16,648 nt of DNA from Clostridium_AD sp047624165 (GTDB lineage: Bacteria > Bacillota > Clostridia > Clostridiales > Clostridiaceae), in NCBI GenBank assembly GCA_047624165.1, contig JBLHPD010000104.1, positions 1 through 16,648 of the forward strand, given 5' to 3'. The notes below the pieces were generated by a model. It had not been told where the DNA came from. It saw only the letters and a list, made by a program, of their open reading frames with translations, and made no database searches. Position 1 is the first letter of the stretch. Each line of letters begins with the position of its first letter. Positions 1 through 6,673 of the stretch are shown one piece after another. The position numbers and the translations under genes are program-made.

Positions 1-193
1 CGGGCTTTTGCGCTCAAAATTATGGCTTGGTTTTAAAATTGCAGCATATAATTTTAAAAAGCTGCTAGTTAACCTTCTCAAAAACAAGGCTGACGCCTTA
101 ATTAAATTTTTTATTGCTATTTTTTTATCATTTTACAATATATTCAAGTTTAACAAGTTAAAATTTGGAATAGTTCAGTATCCTAACGGATAA
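1..193 (+). CDS. 3'-terminal part of an open frame cut by the window edge; possible transposase tail
   Basis: The reading frame is open from the first bases to a TAA at 191-193. No ribosome-binding site precedes the TTG at position 8, so this is more likely the end of a gene that starts outside the window than a complete small gene. The visible stretch KLWLGFKIAAYNFKKLL (about positions 17-67) resembles the C-terminal helix of DDE transposases (IS1182/IS5-like enzymes often end with an 'iAyNlkkl' segment), followed by a Lys/Phe-rich tail. That resemblance is from memory of the family and is weak. An inverted repeat marking an element end could not be recognised downstream. The alternative is that the frame is open by chance, which is common in short AT-rich stretches. 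Confidence 0.35.
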   Translation, partial: GLLRSKLWLGFKIAAYNFKKLLVNLLKNKADALIKFFIAIFLSFYNIFKFNKLKFGIVQYPNG

Positions 194-244
194 AACATAA
201 GTTTTTGTGGTCTAATCATTAGATACTATAAAAAAAATTAGTAC

Positions 245-301
245 TCAGCTTGCAATTAATAAAAAAGAAGTTATATATAATACCAATTTATCATCTTTCA
301 T
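245..301 (-). CDS. Possible 18-aa hydrophobic peptide ORF
   Basis: On the minus strand an ATG at 301-299 follows a good ribosome-binding site (GAGGGAG, about 306-312, spaced 4 nt) and runs 18 codons to TGA at 247-245: MKDDKLVLYITSFLLIAS. The product has a charged start and a hydrophobic rest. Beyond the TGA the same frame continues with hydrophobic codons (VLIFFIVSND) to a TAG, so this could also be a small single-helix membrane protein interrupted by a TGA. A weak promoter-like pair (TTGTTG, 17 nt, TATAAA) lies upstream around 367-395. Function is unknown, and it may simply be a chance ORF. Confidence 0.25.
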   Translation of the reverse strand: MKDDKLVLYITSFLLIAS

Positions 302-433
302 AATTCTCCCTCTAAAGCCTCTTTTACATAAGGCTACCCAAATATTAAAATGCATACAAACTTTTATAGTTTGTTTTCACAAAAACAACAATAAGACAAA
401 AATCACTAGATAGCAATATTTCACAGAAACTTA

Positions 434-462
434 TTGAAATTTATGTAATAATAATGTATTAT
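434..462 (+). promoter_or_regulatory. Sigma-A promoter of the chemoreceptor/hydrolase operon
   Basis: TTGAAA at 434-439 and TATTAT at 457-462 are separated by exactly 17 nt, and each matches the consensus at five of six positions. Transcription would start at about 468-470, inside the left arm of the large dyad at 465-503. The chemoreceptor ATG is about 90 nt downstream. Confidence 0.6.
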
Positions 463-534
463 TAATACAATGCAATATATTAATGTAATATATTGCATTG
501 TATAGTACTATATAGTCGAAATTTACATTATTAT
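448..534. repeat. Nested inverted repeats over the transcription start of the chemoreceptor operon
   Basis: Inner dyad: 465-482 is the exact reverse complement of 486-503 (18-bp arms, 3-nt centre ATG). Outer dyad: 448-458 is the exact reverse complement of 524-534 (11-bp arms). The inner dyad begins two bases after the predicted -10 hexamer, so it would either form a hairpin at the very 5' end of the mRNA or act as an operator. There is no run of T after it, so it is not an ordinary intrinsic terminator. Confidence 0.7.
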
Positions 535-557
535 ACACTAGAAAGGACGTTGTTAAT

Positions 558-2354
558 ATGAGGTCAAAAAAGATATTTTGGCAATTAACTCTTACTTTAG
601 AATTAGTAACTTATGCAGTAGTCATGCCAATAGCCATTATAGGAACATTTTTGATTGGCAATTTTTCGAAAGATAGATTTGTTTATGGCACTGTGGCGCT
701 TATATTAGCAATTTTATTTAATATTATTGTTGGTATATTAGTAAGAAAAAAAACTTTATATGATAATCTAAAATTATTATATGAATGTGACGATTTAAAT
801 CATGGTAAAATATGTAACATAAAGAAAAATTTATTAAAGTTTCCTTTAAGAGAAGGTCTAACTATGTTTTTTAGATGGCTTTTAGGTGTTCCTAGTATAA
901 TGCTTGTTGCTCAATTATTTATACCAATAACCTTAAAACAATATTTTTTTGCAGCTATAATAGGACTATGTCTTTCCTTTACAGGTTTTTTAACTAATTA
1001 TTTAAATTCTGAAAAACTTCTCATAGATATATTTATAGAGAAAAAACTAAATAATTATTTAATTGATGAATCTAGTTATATTAAATTTTCTATAGGGAAT
1101 AAAATATTTGGAGCAATCTATGCTATTTTAATCCTAATAAGCTTTACTTATTTTTATGTAACTTATTCTATATCTATTGGATTGCTTAATAACTTTAATA
1201 GTCCTACTTATTATGCTATTGCTTTATTTATTATGTTATATGTATTAAGTGCATTCACTTACATATTTGTATCTAATATAAAAAAGACTATTGTGCAAAT
1301 AGAAACTGCAATAAAACATATTTCGGAAAAAAATTTAAATATAGATATAGCAAGAATTACATCTGATGAAATCGGTAATATTGGTAGAGATATTCAAATT
1401 ATGAATGAAAATTTCAAATTGTTTATACAAAATATATCAAATAAAGCTGAGGAAACCTTTAGTTATGCTAAAACATTATCAACTTCTACTGAAGAAACAA
1501 CCATTTCAATTAATGAGGTTTCTTCATCAGTTACTGAATTAGCTCAAGGTTCATCAGTTCAAGCATCAGAGTCACAGAAAGCTGTAAACGATTTGTTCAG
1601 TTTAGGAAATGAAATTAACAAGACTACTGAAAGTTCCGATATAGTACTAAAGCATGTAAAAGAAACTGAACAAGCTAGTAAAAATGGAATTGAAGCACTA
1701 AATAATTTGACAACTAAGTTTAAAGATAATATAAAAGTGTCTAATGAAATTGCTAAAAACGTAACTGAATTATCAAACAAATCAACATTTATAGGGAATA
1801 TAGTTGCAACGATAAATAGTATAGCAACTGAAACTAACTTATTAGCATTAAATGCAAGTATAGAAGCTGCTAGAGCTGGAGAAGCCGGAAGAGGCTTTTC
1901 TGTTGTAGCTGATCAAATAAAGAAATTAGCTGAACAAACAGATGGTGCTACCAAAAATGTTAAAAATATAATTGAAGAAATGCAATCGGAAATAGAAAAA
2001 ACTGAACTAAACGTAAAAAAAGCAGGAATAATAGTAAATGAAACAACAGAAGCTTCTAAAATGGCTAATAATTCTTTTGATACTATAAATAATTCAGTAG
2101 AAGAAATGCTTAAATTAGTTAATAGATTAGGTGAGAGCATAATACAAATAGGTAAAGAAAAAAACTTGGTTTTTAATTCTATAAAACATATATCAACAAT
2201 ATCAGAGAAAGCTTCCTTATCCGCTGAAGAAGCAAGTTCAAGTGTAGAAGAGCAAGCTTCAACTATGCAAGAACTTTCATCTATATCTAATAATTTAGAA
2301 AATGTAGCAAAAACTTTAAAAGAACAAGTAAATCAATTCAATATTAATAATTAA
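558..2354 (+). CDS. Methyl-accepting chemotaxis protein with a multi-helix membrane sensor
   Basis: Chemoreceptor of 598 aa that should signal to CheA through CheW. Unlike classical receptors with two helices around a periplasmic domain, the N-terminal 240 residues hold about six hydrophobic segments (roughly 13-35, 41-63, 103-122, 128-147, 183-205, 215-238) joined by short loops, so the input is probably sensed within the membrane or by the cytoplasmic loop 64-100. A HAMP-like linker follows (about 240-295, with the DEIG signature at 270-273), then the long coiled-coil signalling domain. Its conserved hairpin tip (ETNLLALNASIEAARAGEAG) lies near residues 425-445. No C-terminal CheR-binding pentapeptide is present. 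AGAAAGGA precedes the ATG. The hydrolase gene starts 34 nt after the stop, suggesting one operon. The ligand is unknown. Confidence 0.93.
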   Translation: MRSKKIFWQLTLTLELVTYAVVMPIAIIGTFLIGNFSKDRFVYGTVALILAILFNIIVGILVRKKTLYDNLKLLYECDDLNHGKICNIKKNLLKFPLREGLTMFFRWLLGVPSIMLVAQLFIPITLKQYFFAAIIGLCLSFTGFLTNYLNSEKLLIDIFIEKKLNNYLIDESSYIKFSIGNKIFGAIYAILILISFTYFYVTYSISIGLLNNFNSPTYYAIALFIMLYVLSAFTYIFVSNIKKTIVQIETAIKHISEKNLNIDIARITSDEIGNIGRDIQIMNENFKLFIQNISNKAEETFSYAKTLSTSTEETTISINEVSSSVTELAQGSSVQASESQKAVNDLFSLGNEINKTTESSDIVLKHVKETEQASKNGIEALNNLTTKFKDNIKVSNEIAKNVTELSNKSTFIGNIVATINSIATETNLLALNASIEAARAGEAGRGFSVVADQIKKLAEQTDGATKNVKNIIEEMQSEIEKTELNVKKAGIIVNETTEASKMANNSFDTINNSVEEMLKLVNRLGESIIQIGKEKNLVFNSIKHISTISEKASLSAEEASSSVEEQASTMQELSSISNNLENVAKTLKEQVNQFNINN

Positions 2355-2388
2355 ATTATACAAAATAATTTTTAAGAGGAGTGTTTTT

Positions 2389-3201
2389 ATGGCTTATTTT
2401 TTAACAGAGGACAATATGAAAATCTATTATGAAGTGCAAGGACAAGGTAACCCTATAGTTTTTATTCATGGTTGGACATGCAATCATGCTTTTTTCAAAA
2501 AACAAGTTTCAAAACTTTCTGAGAAATATAAGGTAATTACTTATGATTTAAGAGGTCATGGTGATTCAGACCGTCCTGAAAATGGATTAACTATGGATAG
2601 ACTTGCTAAAGATTTACATCTTTTAATTGATTATTTGCAATTAAAAGATGTAACTGTAGCTGGTTGGTCTATGGGAACTACTATTATTTTAGAATATGTG
2701 AGACAATTCAGTTGTGATAATTTGAGTAAGATATGTTTTATAGATATGACCCCAAAAGTAATAAGTGATTCTGAGTGGAAAATGGGGTTATTTGGCGTCT
2801 TTTCTCATCAGGATAATTTAAATCATATTGCGAGTGTATCTGGTGATTGGGCAAAAGCTATTGAAAGTTTTGTGCCCTCATTATTTGCTACTTCCGGCTG
2901 TAGAATAAAAGAAGATATGGATTGGGTATTTAAACAGGTTAGAAAAAATACTCCACATGTTGTAGTTGACTGTTGGGTTTCTATGTCAAATCAAGATTAC
3001 AGAGAAGAATTATCAAAAATCACGGTACCATGTTTGATAACTCGTGGCGAAGAAAGTATCTTTTGTACTTTAGAAACGATTAAATATATGGAAAAAGTAA
3101 TTCCTAACGCAAAGTCAATAGTCTATCCTAAGTGTGGGCATATACTATTCATGGAAGAACCTGAAATGTTTAATAAAGATTTAATGGACTTTATAGATTA
3201 A
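2389..3201 (+). CDS. Alpha/beta-fold hydrolase
   Basis: Protein of 270 aa, the usual length of single-domain alpha/beta hydrolases, with no signal peptide, so cytoplasmic. Visible landmarks are the oxyanion-hole motif HGW (27-29), the DLRGHGDSD segment (53-61), the nucleophile elbow GWSMG with Ser94, and the C-terminal catalytic His251 in CGHILFMEEPE. The acid normally found four residues after the glycine of strand 7 (GxxD) is not there: the sequence reads GEES at 220-223, so Glu221 or Glu222, or Asp119 after strand 6, may serve. The substrate cannot be predicted; esterase, lactonase and cofactor-free peroxidase relatives share these motifs. It has a good ribosome-binding site (AAGAGGAG) and lies 34 nt behind the chemoreceptor, so it is probably co-transcribed with it. 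A terminator follows. Confidence 0.88.
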   Translation: MAYFLTEDNMKIYYEVQGQGNPIVFIHGWTCNHAFFKKQVSKLSEKYKVITYDLRGHGDSDRPENGLTMDRLAKDLHLLIDYLQLKDVTVAGWSMGTTIILEYVRQFSCDNLSKICFIDMTPKVISDSEWKMGLFGVFSHQDNLNHIASVSGDWAKAIESFVPSLFATSGCRIKEDMDWVFKQVRKNTPHVVVDCWVSMSNQDYREELSKITVPCLITRGEESIFCTLETIKYMEKVIPNAKSIVYPKCGHILFMEEPEMFNKDLMDFID

Positions 3202-3213
3202 GTTTTATTCCCT

Positions 3214-3247
3214 AGCAGAAACTGGAATCAGTTTCTGCTTTTATATT
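3214..3247 (+). terminator. Terminator of the chemoreceptor/hydrolase operon
   Basis: A perfect 10-bp stem (3214-3223 with 3230-3239), a 6-nt loop GGAATC and a T-rich tail to 3247, starting 13 nt after the hydrolase stop codon. Confidence 0.85.
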
Positions 3248-3328
3248 AGTATCAATATTTTTCCCGATTTCCATTAAGCATATACTTTTCGTTATAGCAT
3301 ACTCTAAGAAAAAGTTTCATATCAAAAT

Positions 3329-3370
3329 AAAAAAGCTCCTCTTTTACATAAAGTAAAAACGGAGTTTTTA
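3329..3370 (-). terminator. Terminator of the ugpC/regulator operon
   Basis: AAAA-G-CTCC at 3331-3339 pairs with GGAGTTTT at 3361-3368, enclosing a second paired step TTTTAC/GTAAAA. On the minus strand the hairpin is followed by a run of six T. It lies 16 nt after the stop codon of the regulator gene and may also stop plus-strand readthrough. Confidence 0.75.
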
Positions 3371-3385
3371 AATTTAATCATATCC

Positions 3386-4333
3386 TTATTCCTTATTTTC
3401 CTTCCATATTAAAAAACCTATAAGAAACACGGAGGCATCTTTAAATTCCCTAATATCAAAATTTGTTTCTTTCTTAATCTTATCCAATCTATAAATCAGA
3501 GTATTTCTGTGAATATATAGTTTCCTAGCAGCATCACTGATATTAAGACCGCAGTTTACAAATTGCTCAATAGTTACTATCATTTCACTATCGAGAGAAT
3601 CGAATTTGTCTTTTAACATATATAATAGTTCCTGCTTAATTTTATTGTCTACGTTGTATACAATTTTCTCAAATAACATCTTATTATAACTAAATATATG
3701 ATCTTTTATATCGAATTTTTTCCCAAGCTCCATGCACTGCATGGCATCATTATAAGCTTTCTTAAGTCCTTTTATATCAAAGGTTCTGTCTCCATAACTT
3801 ATATAACACGTGCAATATAAATCTGATGATATAGATTCCTTTATACTTTCTGTATGTTCTTCTATTTCATCAAAATCCCCAATTACAATAATACTATCAT
3901 TATAAATCAAACTTACAACTTGCTCATTATCATATATTTGTTTTATGATGTTAAGAGATTCATACTTACTTCCATCTACACTTATTAGCAGGATATAACA
4001 CCCATTTTTAAGAAAAGGTAAATTCAGATTAATATTATCAATAGAAATTTCTCTATTTTCTAAAATATCAAGAACCGCTTGCTCTTTAGTTAAAAAATGC
4101 TGGGTATATTTATTTTCGATAATATATCCAAGTAAGGATGTACAATTTTCATACTGATTTTCCAAACTTATTATGCCTTTAACACGCCCAAGCATAATAG
4201 TGAAGTTAATAATATGTGAATTTTCAATATCTAAGTCACTAATATATAATGCAATGCCATCTTCCGTAACTACATTAAATGGTATGTTTGAAGAATGACT
4301 TAAATCATTCAAGAATTCAGTAAAATTGTACAT
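3386..4333 (-). CDS. PucR/CdaR-family transcriptional regulator
   Basis: Regulator of 315 aa. The C-terminal region (about 249-300) is the winged helix-turn-helix of the PucR/CdaR (sugar-diacid, purine-catabolism) family. Its core is at 265-286: ISDAARKLYIHRNTLIYRLDKI, with the family's 'HRNTLxYRL' signature. The middle (about 100-235) looks like the GGDEF-like domain common in this family, and the N-terminal 90 residues are a divergent sensor. The gene starts 13 nt after the ugpC stop, and its ribosome-binding site (AGGGGGA) overlaps that stop, so the two are co-transcribed. Family members sense a small carbon metabolite and control nearby uptake or catabolic genes. Whether this one senses a sugar acid or reports on ATPase status is inference only. 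Confidence 0.85.
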   Translation of the reverse strand: MYNFTEFLNDLSHSSNIPFNVVTEDGIALYISDLDIENSHIINFTIMLGRVKGIISLENQYENCTSLLGYIIENKYTQHFLTKEQAVLDILENREISIDNINLNLPFLKNGCYILLISVDGSKYESLNIIKQIYDNEQVVSLIYNDSIIVIGDFDEIEEHTESIKESISSDLYCTCYISYGDRTFDIKGLKKAYNDAMQCMELGKKFDIKDHIFSYNKMLFEKIVYNVDNKIKQELLYMLKDKFDSLDSEMIVTIEQFVNCGLNISDAARKLYIHRNTLIYRLDKIKKETNFDIREFKDASVFLIGFLIWKENKE

Positions 4334-4346
4334 ACTAAGTTTCCCC

Positions 4347-5456
4347 CTATATTATTGTGTTTTCAGTTTCTTTATCGAACATATGAATTTTATCTGTATC
4401 TAGTGCAATTTTAATTTTATCTCCAACTCTAGCAATAGACGACCCATTAACTCTAGCTACAATATTGGTATTTCCCTTTGTCATATAAATATTAGTCTCC
4501 GCACCCATAAGCTCCGCAACCTCAACTTGAGCTTCTATAATTGAATTTTTATTTTTTTCAAGAAAGTCAATACCATCATCAATATCTTCTGGCCTAATAC
4601 CCATTACAACAGTTTTACCTATATAAGATTTTTCTCTTGCAATTTCAGCTTTATCCTTTGGTAATATTATAGTTTCATTATCAAATGAAAGCATGACCTC
4701 ACCATTTTTCTCGAGTACCACTGCTTCCATAAAATTCATTTGAGGACTTCCTATAAATCCAGCAACAAACATATTAACTGGGTGCTCATATATGTTATGA
4801 GGAGTATCCACTTGTTGCGCGAGTCCATCTTTCATTACAACTATTCTTGTTCCCATAGTCATAGCTTCTGTCTGATCGTGAGTTACATATATAAAAGTTG
4901 TTTGAAGTTTATGATGCAGTTTTGCTATTTCTGTTCTCATTTGAACCCTTAGTTTAGCATCTAAATTTGATAAAGGCTCGTCCATTAAGAATACCTTTGG
5001 ATTTCTTACTATAGCTCTTCCAAGTGCAACTCTTTGTCTTTGTCCACCTGATAGTGCCTTTGGCTTTCTATCTAGCAAATGCTCTATATCAAGTACTTTA
5101 GCTACATCCGTAACCTTTTGTTTTATTTGATCTTTTGGCATCTTTCTTAGTTTTAATCCAAATGCCATGTTATCATATACAGTCATATGAGGATACAATG
5201 CGTAGTTCTGAAAAACCATAGCTATATCCCTATCCTTAGGTGCCATATCGTTTACTAGTTTATCTCCAATATATATTTCACCTTTTGATATTTCTTCAAG
5301 ACCTGCTATCATTCTTAAAGTTGTTGATTTACCGCACCCTGAAGGGCCAACAAAAACTATAAATTCTTTATCTTCTATCTCAAGATTAAAATCCTTAACA
5401 GCTGTTACATTTCCAGGGTAAACCTTAAATAAGTGTCTTAATGATAAATTTGACAT
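4347..5456 (-). CDS. ugpC: ABC transporter ATP-binding protein, UgpC/MalK/MsmX type
   Basis: Cytoplasmic ATPase of 369 aa that powers carbohydrate-uptake (CUT1) permeases. All nucleotide-binding motifs are intact: Walker A GPSGCGKST (37-45), Q-loop Gln83, signature LSGGQRQR (135-142), Walker B VFLMDE (155-160), D-loop SNLDAK (163-168) and H-loop His193. The C-terminal third (about 240-365) is the TOBE/OB regulatory region typical of MalK and UgpC, matching the family length of about 370 aa. No permease or binding-protein gene is nearby. This fits the stand-alone multitask ATPases (MsmX-like) that serve several sugar transporters in Firmicutes. The ribosome-binding site is GTAGGAGG, 7 nt before the ATG. 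It is the first gene of an operon with the PucR/CdaR-type regulator. No clear cre site was seen upstream. Confidence 0.93.
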   Translation of the reverse strand: MSNLSLRHLFKVYPGNVTAVKDFNLEIEDKEFIVFVGPSGCGKSTTLRMIAGLEEISKGEIYIGDKLVNDMAPKDRDIAMVFQNYALYPHMTVYDNMAFGLKLRKMPKDQIKQKVTDVAKVLDIEHLLDRKPKALSGGQRQRVALGRAIVRNPKVFLMDEPLSNLDAKLRVQMRTEIAKLHHKLQTTFIYVTHDQTEAMTMGTRIVVMKDGLAQQVDTPHNIYEHPVNMFVAGFIGSPQMNFMEAVVLEKNGEVMLSFDNETIILPKDKAEIAREKSYIGKTVVMGIRPEDIDDGIDFLEKNKNSIIEAQVEVAELMGAETNIYMTKGNTNIVARVNGSSIARVGDKIKIALDTDKIHMFDKETENTII

Positions 5457-5620
5457 AATATATTCCTCCTACATGTACATTTTGAATTATCTTTAATATA
5501 CTTATATTGTAATCCTTTAAATCATATTTATCTATTCGCAAAACCCCCAAAAGTGGTAAAGCTAATTTGTAGAAAGACACAAATGTTCTGTTTTAAAACT
5601 TAAATACTATTTTTCCCTAG

Positions 5621-6547
5621 TTATAAAAATTTTTTACCTTGATATAAATCTAATTCCTTTAACTTATTATCTATACCATTTAACACTTCCCATTTTTTTA
5701 AACTCCACATAGGACCTATTAGTAAATCCCTTGGCGCATCACCCGTTAATCTATGAATAACCATATTAGGTGGAAGCATCGTAATTGCTGTGCAAATAAT
5801 ATCTATATAATCATCTTGCTCCAAAAACACAAGCTTTCCTTTTTTATATAGCTCCACCATTGGTGTATTTTCCATAAGATGAAGCAAATGCATTTTTATG
5901 CCCTTTATATTACTATGCGCTACATAGTCTATTGTTTTTAACATGTCCTCCTTATTTTCTCCAGGAAGGCCAAAAATAGTATGCACAACCACCTCTATAT
6001 TTCTTTTATTAAGATTTTTCAGTGCTTCTTCAAATCTCAATAACTTATATCCTCTATTAATAATATTTGCACTCTCATCATTAGATGTTTGAAGCCCTAG
6101 TTCTACCCAAGTGAATACTCTATTAGAGTATTCTTCTATAAGGTCTAATACTGCGTCATCTAAACAATCAGGCCTTGTAGCTATAGCAAGTCCAACTACG
6201 CCCTCCTGTGATATCGCCTCTTCATATTTATCCCTTAATATTTCTATTGATGCATAAGTATTGGTGTAAGCCTGAAAATAAGCAATATATTTTCCCGTTT
6301 TCCACTTTTTACTCATCATTTCCTTTATATCTTCAAATTGCCTTGTAATAGAAAATTTCCTATTACCAGCAAAATCTCCAGAACCCCTTTCGCTACAAAA
6401 TAAACATCCAGAACTGTTAATAGTTCCATCTCTATTCGGACAAGAAAATCCAGCGTCTAAAGCAATCTTAAAAACCTTATCACTGAACTTGCCTCTTAAA
6501 AAATAATTTAAACTGTGATATCTTTTATCGTTCCATGTTTTCTGCAC
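5621..6547 (-). CDS. ytqA: TIGR01212-family radical SAM protein (YtqA/YhcC type, MnmL-related)
   Basis: Radical SAM enzyme of 308 aa. The [4Fe-4S] cysteines are in the CX11CX2C arrangement typical of this family: Cys36, Cys48 and Cys51 in CPNRDGTINSSGCLFC. In Bacillus subtilis and Streptococcus the YtqA subgroup (MnmL) acts with the methylase MnmM in making mnm5s2U at the tRNA wobble position; E. coli YhcC is a relative of uncertain role, so the tRNA function here is inferred. No mnmM gene is in the window. I chose the GTG at 6547-6545 because it follows AGAAAGGATGAGAG and gives the usual start (QKTWNDKRYHSLNYF). An ATG at 6580 in the same frame has no ribosome-binding site and lies at the foot of the upstream terminator. 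No clear terminator follows, so readthrough into ugpC is possible. Confidence 0.88.
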   Translation of the reverse strand: MQKTWNDKRYHSLNYFLRGKFSDKVFKIALDAGFSCPNRDGTINSSGCLFCSERGSGDFAGNRKFSITRQFEDIKEMMSKKWKTGKYIAYFQAYTNTYASIEILRDKYEEAISQEGVVGLAIATRPDCLDDAVLDLIEEYSNRVFTWVELGLQTSNDESANIINRGYKLLRFEEALKNLNKRNIEVVVHTIFGLPGENKEDMLKTIDYVAHSNIKGIKMHLLHLMENTPMVELYKKGKLVFLEQDDYIDIICTAITMLPPNMVIHRLTGDAPRDLLIGPMWSLKKWEVLNGIDNKLKELDLYQGKKFL

Positions 6548-6581
6548 TATTCTCTCATCCTTTCTTTCTATAAGGATCATT

Positions 6582-6620
6582 TAATAAAAAAACTAGCCCA
6601 CTGGACTAGTTTTTTTATTA
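6582..6620 (-). terminator. Terminator of the lipoprotein gene
   Basis: A long hairpin: 6582-6599 pairs with 6603-6620 (one C/A mismatch, loop ACT), with runs of A and T at the foot on both strands. It lies 54 nt after the lipoprotein stop and just before the radical SAM gene. Confidence 0.85.
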
Positions 6621-6673
6621 AAGATGTAAGCCCTCTGTTAATTATACCTTATAGTTCTTCAAGAGTGAATTAA

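Larger units (their letters stand above)
194..464. other. Non-coding stretch upstream of the chemoreceptor operon
   Basis: Mostly AT-rich sequence with no convincing gene on the plus strand. It holds small hairpins (356-362 pairing with 368-374; 316-320 pairing with 331-335), a possible 18-codon ORF on the minus strand (separate entry) and, at its right end, the promoter of the chemoreceptor gene. No riboswitch class or tRNA-like fold was recognised. Confidence 0.5.

Noticed and set aside
318..3352. Shared 14-mer CCTCTTTTACATAA at 318-331 and 3338-3351
   Set aside because: One such match between AT-rich stretches is expected by chance in a window of this size, and the flanks differ.
4740..4952. 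70-codon open frame on the plus strand
   Set aside because: It is antisense to ugpC and Ser/His/Tyr-rich as expected for a shadow frame.
5457..5620. cre site or riboswitch upstream of ugpC
   Set aside because: No match to the cre pattern and no recognisable aptamer; only AT-rich sequence with a short GTTTTAAAAC palindrome.
6548..6580. Upstream ATG of the radical SAM gene as start
   Set aside because: No ribosome-binding site before it and it touches the terminator hairpin; the GTG at 6547 has one and gives the family's usual N terminus.
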